A DNA stretch of 8,984 nucleotides. Source: JBFFSQ01 sp041572275. Its GTDB lineage: Bacteria > Pseudomonadota > Gammaproteobacteria > SZUA-229. Numbering within the stretch: position 1 is the stretch's first letter; every line of letters starts with the position of its first letter. Location: positions 1 through 8,984 of the forward strand of contig JBFFSQ010000117.1 of the NCBI GenBank assembly GCA_041572275.1, in the 5' to 3' direction. The position numbers and the translations under genes are program-made. Positions 1-8,062 of the stretch are shown piece after piece. The notes under the pieces are model-generated. The model worked only from the letters and a program-made list of their open reading frames with translations. It ran no database searches and was not told the DNA's origin.

Positions 1-51
1 CATGCTATGGAAGAAGTGATTAGCGAGGATGAGGTTAGACAGGAAATCTAG
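1..51 (+). CDS. rpoZ: C-terminal end of RNA polymerase omega subunit (partial, probable)
   Basis: Seen: an open frame enters from the left edge and gives HAMEEVISEDEVRQEI followed by TAG at 49-51. The tail is short and acidic, as are many omega C-termini. Omega binds the beta-prime subunit, helps RNA polymerase assemble and forms part of a (p)ppGpp binding site in proteobacteria. The assignment rests mainly on position: rpoZ lies directly upstream of spoT in most gammaproteobacteria, and here the gap to spoT is 24 bases, consistent with one operon. Only 16 residues are visible and the C-terminus of omega is poorly conserved, so the sequence itself does not prove identity. Confidence 0.55.
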   Translation, partial: HAMEEVISEDEVRQEI

Positions 52-75
52 TTCTAACCTGATCAGAGAGCCGCC

Positions 76-2253
76 ATGTCCGTAAATCCAGAACAATCGC
101 CCCTGAATGTGACGGATTTATATCAAGATCCCTCCCGTTTCCTGATATCTGATCTGTGTCGTATCGTTGAAGATTACATGGATCATGATCAGGTCCGGGA
201 GGTGTATCAGGCCTATCTGTATAGTGCTCAGGCCCATGATGGCCAGTACCGGAAAACCGGTGAACCTTATATTTACCACCCAATCTCAGTGGCCCGAATC
301 CTGGCAGAAATGCACATGGATTCCAAAAGCATTATCGCGGCCATTCTGCATGATGTAATTGAAGATACATCGGTATCCAAGCAGGATGTCGAGGAACGCT
401 TTGGTCATGATGTGGCCGAACTGGTCGACGGTGTCAGTAAGCTCACCGAGTTCCAGTATAAAAATAACCAGGAAAAGCAGGCCATCAATATGCAGAAGGT
501 ATTGTTGGCCATGGCACGGGATATTCGTGTCATCCTCATCAAGCTGGCCGATCGTCTGCACAATATGCGTACGCTGGGTGTTATGCGTCCGGATAAACGA
601 CGCCGTATTGCCCGTGAAACCCTGGATATCTATGTACCCCTGGCTCGGCGTCTGGGCATTAACTCATTGCGTGTCGAACTGGAAGACCTCGGATTCCGGG
701 CCATGCATCCGATGCGTTATCGCATACTTGAGCACACGGTGTCGCAGAGTAGTGGTCATCGCAAGGAAGTCATTTCTAAAATTCTGATGGCCCTGACTAC
801 GCGACTGGACGAGATGGGTATAGAGTCAGACGTGGTCGCGCGTAAAAAACACCCGTACAGTCTGTATAAAAAAATGCGCAGTAAAAACCTGGCGTATAAG
901 AATATTTTTGATGTCTACGGTCTGCGTGTCATCGTAGATACCGTTGATGACTGTTATCGCGTATTGGGTGTTGTTCATAATCTGTTCAAGCCCATTCCGG
1001 GCAAGTTCAAGGATTATATAGCCATACCCAAGGAAAATGGCTATCAGTCACTGCACTCGGCCATGTTTGGTCCCCATGCGATTCCGGTGGAAATTCAGAT
1101 TCGGACGGCAGAAATGGACAAATTTGCCGAGTCGGGTATTGCCGCGCACTGGTTATATAAGGAAGGTGGCGAAGGTTACGATGTTCAGGGGCGTACTCGT
1201 GAGTGGCTCACTGGCCTGTTGGAAATGCAGCAGAACGCCGGTGATTCAGTGGAGTTTCTGGAAAACGTTAAAGTTGACCTGTTTCCGGATGAACTTTATG
1301 TCACTACACCTGAAGGGGATATCGTCAAGCTGCCCCGGGATGCGACGCCGGTAGATTTTGCCTATGCGGTGCACACGGATGTCGGTAATACCTGCGTGGC
1401 CTGTAAAATTGATCATCGCTTTGCACCCTTGAATACGACCCTGTTCACCGGCCAGGCGGTGGAAATTATCACTTCAGCTGGTGCTCATCCCAATCCGTCC
1501 TGGTTGAATTATGTGGTGACCGCCAAGGCGCGCACCAATATTCATGCTTACCTGAAAAATATTCGAGGTGATGAAGCTATCGCGCAGGGTAGACGGTTAT
1601 TGTCACGCTGTTTGCTCAATAAAAATCTCGTGTTTGAGGAGATGCCTGAATCGGCCTTTAAACCGATACTGGATGAATATGGCTTTAGCCATATCAATCA
1701 GTTACTGGAGGATATTGGCCTGGGTAATCGACCGGCCAGTCTGGTAGTGCTGAGGATGTATCCTGATGAGCAGGGTGATGAACTGACCGCGACCGGTGAC
1801 ATGAAATCACTCAGTCCACTGGCCATTCAGGGAACAGAGGGTATGGTCGTGTCCTATGCCAAGTGTTGCCATCCGATCCCCGGTGATCATATTGTCGGTA
1901 TGCTCAGTAAAGGGCGTGGCCTGGTGATTCATCAGGAGGGTTGCAAGAATGTCGAGGGCGAGCGTTTTAAGTCTGAACGTCTGGTTGATGTGCAATGGGC
2001 GTCCGGATTAGCGGGTGACTTCACCTGCGCCATTAATCTGTATGTGCGCAATGAACGCGGCGTGCTGGCACGACTGGCGACCATTATTTCCGATGAAAGT
2101 GCCAATATTGAGCATGTTGAGGTTGAGGATCGCGATGGTATGACCATAACCATTTCGTTTCATGTGGCTGTGCATGGGCGTCGTCATCTGGCAAAAATCA
2201 TGCGACGCTTACGTCGGGTAAAAGCAGTGATGAAGATCGTGCGAGTCCAGTAA
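76..2253 (+). CDS. spoT: Bifunctional (p)ppGpp synthetase/hydrolase SpoT
   Basis: A 725-residue RelA/SpoT enzyme that makes and degrades the stringent-response alarmones (p)ppGpp in the cytoplasm. The N-terminal HD hydrolase domain (about 40-195) keeps its metal and catalytic residues: H68, H92-D93 and E96-D97 in HDVIED, and D159 in LADRLHN. The synthetase domain (about 240-365) has the basic RKK cluster at 256-258, D279, Y323 in GYQSLHS and the EIQIRT motif at 339-344. The discriminating loop reads KFKD (310-313), the R/K-x-K-D type of bifunctional enzymes and unlike the E-x-D-D of RelA. A TGS domain follows (about 400-462), then a Cys-rich zinc-finger segment (C597, C598, H599, C623) and a C-terminal ACT domain (about 650-725). 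ATG 76 is preceded by a weak GAGAG ribosome site. This start gives roughly 20 more N-terminal residues than E. coli SpoT; GTG 109 is an alternative. The gene probably shares an operon with rpoZ, ridA and recG. Confidence 0.97.
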   Translation: MSVNPEQSPLNVTDLYQDPSRFLISDLCRIVEDYMDHDQVREVYQAYLYSAQAHDGQYRKTGEPYIYHPISVARILAEMHMDSKSIIAAILHDVIEDTSVSKQDVEERFGHDVAELVDGVSKLTEFQYKNNQEKQAINMQKVLLAMARDIRVILIKLADRLHNMRTLGVMRPDKRRRIARETLDIYVPLARRLGINSLRVELEDLGFRAMHPMRYRILEHTVSQSSGHRKEVISKILMALTTRLDEMGIESDVVARKKHPYSLYKKMRSKNLAYKNIFDVYGLRVIVDTVDDCYRVLGVVHNLFKPIPGKFKDYIAIPKENGYQSLHSAMFGPHAIPVEIQIRTAEMDKFAESGIAAHWLYKEGGEGYDVQGRTREWLTGLLEMQQNAGDSVEFLENVKVDLFPDELYVTTPEGDIVKLPRDATPVDFAYAVHTDVGNTCVACKIDHRFAPLNTTLFTGQAVEIITSAGAHPNPSWLNYVVTAKARTNIHAYLKNIRGDEAIAQGRRLLSRCLLNKNLVFEEMPESAFKPILDEYGFSHINQLLEDIGLGNRPASLVVLRMYPDEQGDELTATGDMKSLSPLAIQGTEGMVVSYAKCCHPIPGDHIVGMLSKGRGLVIHQEGCKNVEGERFKSERLVDVQWASGLAGDFTCAINLYVRNERGVLARLATIISDESANIEHVEVEDRDGMTITISFHVAVHGRRHLAKIMRRLRRVKAVMKIVRVQ

Positions 2254-2298
2254 GGTCCCGTTTTTAACAATTCCAACATTAATTAAAAGATTGGTTTA

Positions 2299-2682
2299 AT
2301 GAGCAGAGAAATTATTTCGACAGATAAAGCGCCCCAGGCTATTGGTACCTATTCTCAGGCAGTTAAAGTGGGAACGACCGTGTACATGTCCGGACAGATC
2401 CCTTTGGTTCCGGAGACGATGGAATTGCTGGATGGCAGTGTTGAAGAGCAGATTCATCGAGTATTTAAGAATCTGCAGGCAGTGGCTGAAGCTGCTGGTG
2501 GCAGTTTCAAGGATATTGCCAAGCTGAATGTATTTTTGACCGACCTGAGTAATTTTCCAACGGTTAATCAGGTGATGGCCGAGTATTTCACAGAACCCTA
2601 TCCGGCACGTGCGGCCATTGGTGTGGCTGAACTGCCCAAAGGCGCAGCGGTGGAAATGGATGCGGTACTGGAACTGGGTTGA
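2299..2682 (+). CDS. ridA: RidA family 2-iminobutanoate/2-iminopropanoate deaminase
   Basis: A 127-residue cytosolic protein of the YjgF/YER057c/UK114 family. RidA proteins are trimers that hydrolyse reactive enamine/imine intermediates released by PLP enzymes such as threonine dehydratase, protecting other PLP enzymes from damage. Visible family marks are Y18 in GTYSQ, the MSGQIPL strand (30-36), N90, the P-A-R-A-A-I segment with R104 (equivalent to catalytic R105 of E. coli RidA) and E119 in AAVEMDAV near the C-terminus. All expected active-site residues are present, so it probably belongs to the active RidA subgroup. The ATG has no clear Shine-Dalgarno sequence; the 45-base gap after spoT is AT-rich. 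ridA lies 18 bases before recG. The order spoT-ridA-recG also occurs in Pseudomonas, so this is an inherited core position and not an insertion. Confidence 0.95.
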   Translation: MSREIISTDKAPQAIGTYSQAVKVGTTVYMSGQIPLVPETMELLDGSVEEQIHRVFKNLQAVAEAAGGSFKDIAKLNVFLTDLSNFPTVNQVMAEYFTEPYPARAAIGVAELPKGAAVEMDAVLELG

Positions 2683-2700
2683 TTGTCTAGTTGATACCGC

Positions 2701-4815
2701 GTGACGGAGTCAGCTGAGAAATCGGCCCAATCAGAATGGCCGCTCACACGGTTAAAAGGTGTTGGGCCACGCATCGCAGAACGTTTAGCCGCGCTGGGCA
2801 TAGAAACGGTCCAGGATGTTCTATTTCATTTACCCTATCGTTATGAAGATCGTACCCGTATTGTCCCTATGGGGACGGTGCGCGCTGGACAGGCAGTGGT
2901 TGTTGAAGGACTTATTGAACATAGTGAAGTTGCGTTTACCCGCCGCGGGCGCAGCCGGCGCATGTTGTTATGTTCAATTGCTGATGGCACTGGTCGCCTG
3001 TTGTTACGCTTTTTTCATTTCAATAAACAACAGCAGGCTCGTCTGACAAAAGGGGCACGCTTGCGATGTTTCGGTGATGTGCGCTTTGGTGCTAAAACCC
3101 TGGAAATGGCTCACCCAGAATATAGCGTAATTGCCACAGATACCGTGATGGCTATGGATGAGTATCTGACACCGGTGTATCCGACCACCGAAGGTGTGCA
3201 TCAGACACTGCTGCGCAAAATTGCTGATCAGTCCCTCGCCCTGTTAGCTCAGGCAGGGGTCCTGGATGACTATCTGCCACAACCGATACGACAGCGATTT
3301 TCACAAACTGAGTTGTCTACTGCTCTCGCCTATGTGCATCGGCCACCTCCGGAGGCCTCGTTGGAGCAACTGGCGGAAGGCCGGCATCCAGCCCAGCAAC
3401 GACTGGCATTCGAAGAGTTGCTGGCCCAACATCTGAGTCTGTTGCAATTGCGTGCCCGCGCTCGCCATCAAGGCGGCTATGTACTGGAGTCAGGTAACCA
3501 TCTATTGCATCGTTTCATCAGTCGCCTGCCCTATTCATTAACCGATGCGCAGTTGCGGGTGAATCAAACCATCCTGGCCGATCTCGAGCAGGACAAACCC
3601 ATGATGCGTCTGGTACAGGGTGATGTCGGTTGTGGCAAAACCGTGGTTGCGGCACTGGCCTGCCTGAAAGCGGTTGAGTGCGGGTATCAGGCAGCGATGA
3701 TGGCACCGACCGAAATTCTCGCCGAACAGCATTATCACAGTTTCAGGGACTGGTTTGAGCCCCTGGGGATTGAGGTAGCCTGGTTATCGGGCAAGCTCAA
3801 GGGTAGTAAGCGCAAGGCTATGCTGGAGCAGGTGGCATCAGGTGTGGCAGCGGTGACGGTGGGTACCCATGCTTTGTTTCAGGCTGAGGTTGAGTTTCAA
3901 AACCTGGCCCTGGTAGTGATTGATGAACAGCATCGCTTTGGTGTTCATCAGCGCCTCGCTTTGCGAGAGAAAGGGACTCGTCAGGGGCGACAGGTTCATC
4001 AGCTCATCATGACGGCGACACCGATTCCACGTAGTCTGGCGATGACCGCTTATGCAGATCTGGATTATTCGGTGATTGATGAATTGCCGCCGGGGCGGAC
4101 ACCGGTACAAACCGTCGTGCTGCCCGATGATCGACGCGAGGATGTCATCGTGCGTGTGAAGCAGTCCTGTATGCAGGGCAAACAGGCATACTGGGTGTGT
4201 ACGCTGATTGAAGAATCGGATGCCCTGCAATGCCAGGCTGCAGAGGATGCAGCTGACCTGCTGCAGGAGCAGTTACCGGAGTTGACGATTGCACTGGTGC
4301 ATGGCCGCATGAAGGCAGACGAAAAGGAAGCCATCATGCAGGCATTCAAGCAAGGTGATGTGGATCTGTTAGTGGCGACTACCGTGATAGAGGTTGGAGT
4401 CGATGTACCAAATGCAACACTGATGATTATCGAAAATGCCGAACGTCTGGGCTTGTCACAGCTGCACCAGTTAAGGGGGCGGGTTGGGCGTGGCAGTGAA
4501 CATAGTCATTGTGTACTGATGTATAGAAGTCCCTTATCCGATCAGGCTCGATCACGGCTGGGTATCATGCGGGAAACCAATAGCGGTTTTGAAATTGCGC
4601 GCAAGGATCTGGAGATCAGAGGACCAGGTGAGGTACTGGGGACAAGACAAACCGGTTTGATGCAGCTGCGCATTGCTGACATTGTGCGGGATGAAGCCAT
4701 GCTTGATGACGTTAAACTGGCGGCTGACTGGCTGATGTCGGATTATGATGATCGTGTGGAACCGTTGATTCGTCGCTGGCTGGGGCATATGCAGCGCTAT
4801 GGGACTGTTGCTTGA
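2701..4815 (+). CDS. recG: ATP-dependent DNA helicase RecG
   Basis: A 704-residue superfamily 2 translocase (E. coli RecG has 693) that remodels stalled replication forks and Holliday junctions and removes R-loops. The N-terminal wedge and OB-fold region (about 1-250) includes LKGVGPRIAERLAALGI (18-34), the helix-hairpin-like opening usual for RecG. Helicase motifs in order: Q-rich entry near 280-295, Walker A GDVGCGKT (307-314; C replaces the more usual S), motif II DEQH (408-411), motif III TATPIPR (438-444), motif V region TTVIEVGVDVPNA (560-572) and motif VI QLHQLRGRVGRG (587-598). The C-terminal TRG region (about 627-652, GFEIARKDLEIRGPGE) couples ATP hydrolysis to duplex DNA movement. 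GTG 2701 is the first possible start after an in-frame TGA at 2692-2694, and it retains the whole wedge domain. No clear ribosome site is visible, so translation may depend on coupling to ridA, which ends 18 bases earlier. Confidence 0.98.
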   Translation: MTESAEKSAQSEWPLTRLKGVGPRIAERLAALGIETVQDVLFHLPYRYEDRTRIVPMGTVRAGQAVVVEGLIEHSEVAFTRRGRSRRMLLCSIADGTGRLLLRFFHFNKQQQARLTKGARLRCFGDVRFGAKTLEMAHPEYSVIATDTVMAMDEYLTPVYPTTEGVHQTLLRKIADQSLALLAQAGVLDDYLPQPIRQRFSQTELSTALAYVHRPPPEASLEQLAEGRHPAQQRLAFEELLAQHLSLLQLRARARHQGGYVLESGNHLLHRFISRLPYSLTDAQLRVNQTILADLEQDKPMMRLVQGDVGCGKTVVAALACLKAVECGYQAAMMAPTEILAEQHYHSFRDWFEPLGIEVAWLSGKLKGSKRKAMLEQVASGVAAVTVGTHALFQAEVEFQNLALVVIDEQHRFGVHQRLALREKGTRQGRQVHQLIMTATPIPRSLAMTAYADLDYSVIDELPPGRTPVQTVVLPDDRREDVIVRVKQSCMQGKQAYWVCTLIEESDALQCQAAEDAADLLQEQLPELTIALVHGRMKADEKEAIMQAFKQGDVDLLVATTVIEVGVDVPNATLMIIENAERLGLSQLHQLRGRVGRGSEHSHCVLMYRSPLSDQARSRLGIMRETNSGFEIARKDLEIRGPGEVLGTRQTGLMQLRIADIVRDEAMLDDVKLAADWLMSDYDDRVEPLIRRWLGHMQRYGTVA

Positions 4816-4927
4816 AGGGCTAGAAGAATGATCGGCTGGCTAAATACCCAATTCTCGTCTATGGATAGATAAAGCCAGTCAGATACTATGAGGTCAGTCG
4901 TGCTTTCAATGATGAGCAAGCTGTGAA

Positions 4928-6775
4928 ATGAGTGATAATCGTCGCAAGATATGGCGTGAGCAGGTCAGGCTGGTTTCTGAAAATGCCATGATGAGTAACC
5001 TGGCCAGTCTGGTGCTGGCCTATATACTGGTGTTGGCACTGTGGCGTGATCAGTCTCAGTCGTTGCTGCTGGGCTGGGTGGGTTTTATGAGCCTGGTCGC
5101 TGTGGTACGTATTGTCCTGTCCTGGCGTATGAGTCAGAGTCCCAGCGAGAGTCAACAACGGGATGTGCTGAGTCGCTGGTTTTTAGGCGGGATTTTAGTC
5201 TCGGCTGCTGGTTGGGGCATGGCGGCATTAACATTGTATCCAACCGGGACTGTGCCACAGCTGATGATGGGTGTTGTGCTGGCAGGCATTGTTGCCGGTG
5301 GTGTGCCGGTGCTGGCGCCGATTATTCGTATCTATTATGTCTATGCCATTATAGTGCTGGTGCCACTGGCAATACATTTCATGTTGAGTGGTGGTGATTA
5401 TCTCAATCTGTGTCTGTTGACGCTGCTGTTTCTCGGTGTGATGTTGTTATCCGGTCGGCGTGTAAATCAGGCTATGATGTCGATGATGGAGCTGCGATTT
5501 CATAATGAGTCGTTGGTCCGGTTTCTAACTGATGCACGTAATGAAAGTGAAGACCTGAATGAAGAGCTGGCGATAGAAATCGAACAGCGTAAGCGTATAG
5601 AAAAAGAATTGTATAAAGCCAAGGAAATTGCAGAAACAGCCAGCCGCGCCAAGAGTGAATTCCTGGCAAATATGAGTCATGAAATTCGTACACCCATGAA
5701 TGGCATTCTGGGAACAATACAGTTATTACAGGATACCGAGCTGGATCAGCAGCAGCGGGAATTAATTTCCATTTCTTATAATTCCGGTAAATCACTGCTG
5801 ACCTTGCTGAATGATATTCTGGATTTTTCCAAGATTGAAGCCGGTAAGCTTGAGCTTGAGTCGATCAGTTTTGATTTGTCACAGGTGATCAGGGAACTAA
5901 TTGTGCTGTTGAAAAAAACAGCGAGTGAAAAAAATATTGAGTTGATTAGTGAAGTGGATCCGAAGCTGAACTTTTTGATCAAGGGTGATCCGGTACGGAT
6001 TCGTCAGGTCATGGCCAATTTAATGACCAATGCCATCAAATTTACCGAGCAGGGCGAGGTGCGGGTGAAGGTAATCGTGCTTGAGGCAGATACAGGTAAG
6101 GCGCGCCTGAGAATTGAAGTCAATGATACGGGTATTGGTATTGCCAAAGATGCTCAGCGTAAATTATTCAATAGTTTTACCCAGGCCGATGGTTCGACCA
6201 CGCGACAATATGGTGGCACTGGACTCGGGCTGGCTATTGTTCGCCAATTGACCACAATGATGCATGGGCGCTTGGGCGTTGACAGCGAATTGGGTCAGGG
6301 TTCGAGTTTCTGGATTGAGTTGGGCTTTGAAACTGTAGTTATGGAGCAGGTGCATCAGCCTGATGTCACGGTAACGCCCAGCAATATTAAACAGTTAGAA
6401 AAGGGCAAGATACTCATTGTTGAAGATAACCCGATAAACCAGGCAGTGACCAGTAAGATGCTGGAGAAGATTGGTTTTGAGTTTGAGGTGGCAGCCAATG
6501 GCCAGGAAGCGGTTAAGCGCTTGCAGCTTGATCATGATTTCAGACTGGTCTTGATGGACTGTCAGATGCCTGTGATGGATGGTTATGAGGCCACGGAGCT
6601 CATCCGTGAAAATGAATCGTCGCAACAGGAGAAAAGACTGCCGGTGATCGCTATGACAGCGAACACCATGGACGGTGATAAAGAAAAATGTATGGTCGCG
6701 GGTATGGATGATTACGTGGCAAAGCCGGTGAAATTGACCGAGTTGAAAGAAACCCTGGCGCGTTGGTTGGGCTAA
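4928..6775 (+). CDS. Membrane-bound hybrid sensor histidine kinase with C-terminal receiver
   Basis: A 615-residue inner-membrane hybrid kinase. The N-terminus has about six hydrophobic membrane segments (near 24-39, 46-66, 84-104, 109-131, 134-153, 160-176) joined by very short loops, with no large periplasmic sensor domain. The signal is therefore probably sensed in the membrane. A coiled coil (about 195-245) leads to the HisKA phosphoacceptor H251 in HEIRTPMNG. The ATPase domain has the N box (364-371, with N368), G1 box DTGIGI (400-405), F box near 414-417 and G2 box GGTGLGLAI (429-437). The receiver (about 493-612) keeps the acidic pair E499-D500, phosphoacceptor D544, T577 and K599, so it should be active. 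There is no HPt domain and no neighbouring response regulator, so phosphotransfer must go to proteins encoded elsewhere. ATG 4928 is the only reasonable start: an in-frame TGA lies at 4913-4915. Its signal and output are unknown. Confidence 0.93.
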   Translation: MSDNRRKIWREQVRLVSENAMMSNLASLVLAYILVLALWRDQSQSLLLGWVGFMSLVAVVRIVLSWRMSQSPSESQQRDVLSRWFLGGILVSAAGWGMAALTLYPTGTVPQLMMGVVLAGIVAGGVPVLAPIIRIYYVYAIIVLVPLAIHFMLSGGDYLNLCLLTLLFLGVMLLSGRRVNQAMMSMMELRFHNESLVRFLTDARNESEDLNEELAIEIEQRKRIEKELYKAKEIAETASRAKSEFLANMSHEIRTPMNGILGTIQLLQDTELDQQQRELISISYNSGKSLLTLLNDILDFSKIEAGKLELESISFDLSQVIRELIVLLKKTASEKNIELISEVDPKLNFLIKGDPVRIRQVMANLMTNAIKFTEQGEVRVKVIVLEADTGKARLRIEVNDTGIGIAKDAQRKLFNSFTQADGSTTRQYGGTGLGLAIVRQLTTMMHGRLGVDSELGQGSSFWIELGFETVVMEQVHQPDVTVTPSNIKQLEKGKILIVEDNPINQAVTSKMLEKIGFEFEVAANGQEAVKRLQLDHDFRLVLMDCQMPVMDGYEATELIRENESSQQEKRLPVIAMTANTMDGDKEKCMVAGMDDYVAKPVKLTELKETLARWLG

Positions 6776-6817
6776 GTCAGAAGTGGCCAATTATTGATCG
6801 GAGTATTACTGGATCAT

Positions 6818-6846
6818 TTCTCATCGCTTATGAATAGCTGTATCAT
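6818..6846 (+). promoter_or_regulatory. Candidate sigma-70 promoter for ubiC
   Basis: A -10 element TATCAT (6841-6846, five of six to consensus) lies 17 bases after a weak -35 element TTCTCA (6818-6823, four of six). Transcription would begin near 6853, giving a leader of about 24 bases before ATG 6877. The AT-rich surroundings fit a promoter. No terminator is visible after the kinase gene, so read-through into ubiC is also possible. This is pattern matching only. Confidence 0.35.
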
Positions 6847-6876
6847 ATATCTTTTCTTAAATTGTTAATCAATCTG

Positions 6877-7416
6877 ATGTCCGGTTATCGTACACGACTG
6901 CGTTGGAGCCAGCGCAAACAATGTCTCCCTGACAATATTCCCCAGGCAGTTGCCAGCTGGTTATATGACCCTTCGTCACTGACGGCACGACTCATTCGGG
7001 CCTGTGAAGGCCATTTTCGGGTTGAAGTGCTCTCGGTTGAGAGGACCACACCTACACCGGATGAAATCAGGGCTCTGGGTCTGCGTCATCGTAGCCGGGC
7101 GTTGATTCGTCAGGTATTGCTGTATTGTGATGATGTGCCCTGGGTCTATGCGCGTACGGTGATTCCAATGACCAGTTTGCGTGGGCCGCTGCGGGGTATT
7201 TCACGTCTGGGCAGCAAACCGCTGGGTGCTGTACTGTTTGCCGACAAGACGATGCAGCGCAGTGAGATGGAAGTGGCAGAATTAGGCCCCGAACATATCT
7301 GCTATGCATGGACTGGCCATCAGGGCACCGACACGATTTATGGGCGCCGTTCTGTATTCAGGCTGAAACGAAAACCCTTACTGGTCAGTGAGTTCTTCTT
7401 GCCGGCCCTGATTTAA
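6877..7416 (+). CDS. ubiC: Chorismate--pyruvate lyase UbiC
   Basis: A 179-residue cytosolic enzyme that removes pyruvate from chorismate to give 4-hydroxybenzoate, the first committed step of ubiquinone biosynthesis. Family signs are WLYDPSSLTARL (28-39), the RQVLLYCDDVPWVYARTVIP segment (78-97) whose R78 matches the substrate-binding arginine R76 of E. coli UbiC, the glycine-rich stretch around 103-117, and the C-terminal YGRRSVF (155-161) and LVSEFFLP (169-176), where E172 matches catalytic E155. Length is slightly above the 165 residues of E. coli. ATG 6877 is preferred; an in-frame TTG at 6862 would add five residues (MLINL) with no better ribosome site, and neither start has a clear Shine-Dalgarno sequence. 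In many gammaproteobacteria ubiA follows ubiC; here it does not, because a convergent cyclophilin gene ends 10 bases away. Confidence 0.93.
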   Translation: MSGYRTRLRWSQRKQCLPDNIPQAVASWLYDPSSLTARLIRACEGHFRVEVLSVERTTPTPDEIRALGLRHRSRALIRQVLLYCDDVPWVYARTVIPMTSLRGPLRGISRLGSKPLGAVLFADKTMQRSEMEVAELGPEHICYAWTGHQGTDTIYGRRSVFRLKRKPLLVSEFFLPALI

Positions 7417-7428
7417 GCCAGGCTTTTT
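7405..7428 (+). terminator. Weak candidate terminator at the end of ubiC
   Basis: CCTG (7407-7410) can pair with CAGG (7419-7422). One further G-C pair (7405/7423) forms if C7406 bulges out. The loop is eight bases and includes the ubiC stop codon, and five T residues follow (7424-7428). The stem is short and imperfect, so termination here is uncertain. It would lie over the 3' end of the convergent cyclophilin gene. Confidence 0.25.
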
Positions 7429-7999
7429 ATTTCGCGTTTAGGCGATACACTTTATTCATCACAATCTGGACCTGGGGTACATCTCTTGGAAAGACACCAC
7501 CGGGTCCAGTCTGAACATTCTCGATCTTATCGACGACATCAAGGCCATTGGTGACTTTACCAAATACCGTATAACCCCAGCCACGCATCGATTTACTGGT
7601 GAAGTTGAGGAAATCATTGTCAACTGTGTTGATGAAGAACTGGGCCGTCGCAGAATGAGGCTGGTTGGTTCTGGCCATGGCAATGGTGCCACGATCATTT
7701 TTTAAGCCGTTAAAAGCTTCGTTATCGATTTCGTCGTGGGTCGGCTTGCGCAGGAATTCAGTGTCGAAACCACCACCCTGAATCATGAAGCCAAGAATGA
7801 CGCGATGGAACACCGTGCCATTGTAAAAACCTTCATCGACATAACGTAGAAAGTTGGCAACTGTGATGGGTGCTTTGTCTGGATAGAGTTCGAGCTCAAT
7901 GTTACCGATATTGGTTTCGATACGTACCACCGGATTATCGGCAGCAAAAGCATTGAATGTAAGAGTAAGTGCAAACACCAGAGCAAGTAGGTTTTTCAT
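7427..7999 (-). CDS. ppiA: Exported cyclophilin-type peptidyl-prolyl cis-trans isomerase
   Basis: A 190-residue cyclophilin that speeds rotation of prolyl peptide bonds during protein folding. Residues 1-19 form a short signal peptide with a Lys start, a Leu/Ala/Phe core and an A-F-A cleavage motif before ADNP, so the mature protein of about 171 residues should be periplasmic, like E. coli PpiA. Cyclophilin motifs are YNGTVFHRVILGFMIQGG (59-76), with R66 equivalent to the catalytic R55 of human cyclophilin A and F71/M72/Q74 lining the pocket, SATAQFFIN (116-124), and YTVFGKVTNGLDVVDKI (143-159). The cytoplasmic PpiB type would lack a signal peptide. The gene has its own promoter in the 89-base gap after tetR and converges on ubiC. 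The symbol is given for family and location; orthology to E. coli PpiA is not proved. Confidence 0.92.
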   Translation of the reverse strand: MKNLLALVFALTLTFNAFAADNPVVRIETNIGNIELELYPDKAPITVANFLRYVDEGFYNGTVFHRVILGFMIQGGGFDTEFLRKPTHDEIDNEAFNGLKNDRGTIAMARTNQPHSATAQFFINTVDNDFLNFTSKSMRGWGYTVFGKVTNGLDVVDKIENVQTGPGGVFPRDVPQVQIVMNKVYRLNAK

Positions 8000-8034
8000 G
8001 CGTCAATATCCATTGGCAGGGTAACAGAGACAGC

Positions 8035-8062
8035 ATTATATAAATGCCGTGGTAAGTTGCAA
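8035..8062 (-). promoter_or_regulatory. Sigma-70 promoter for the cyclophilin gene
   Basis: On the - strand a perfect -10 element TATAAT (8040 down to 8035) lies 16 bases after a -35-like TTGCAA (8062 down to 8057, four of six to consensus). Transcription would begin near 8028, giving a leader of about 30 bases before the ATG at 7999. The -10 lies inside a short dyad, GCATT-N5-AATGC (8033-8047), and the -35 overlaps a longer dyad at 8059-8082. Regulator binding is therefore conceivable. Confidence 0.6.

Noticed and set aside
286..561. Long antisense open frames inside spoT and similar ones opposite recG and the kinase
   Set aside because: They lie wholly within well-supported genes, have no recognisable domains and show the composition of shadow frames.
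4833..4880. Short inverted repeat after recG (GGCTGGCT / AGCCAGTC)
   Set aside because: The arms are eight bases with one imperfect pair, about 32 bases apart, and no T-run follows, so neither a terminator nor an operator can be supported.
5912..5934. Two seven-A tracts in the kinase gene, nine bases apart, as a possible slippage or phase-variation site
   Set aside because: They encode ordinary Lys codons (KKTASEKN) in an intact frame. Seven-base A runs are common and no out-of-frame alternative product is evident.
6791..6816. Possible terminator after the kinase gene (TGATC...GATCA)
   Set aside because: A five-base stem with a 13-base loop and no strong T-run is not convincing.
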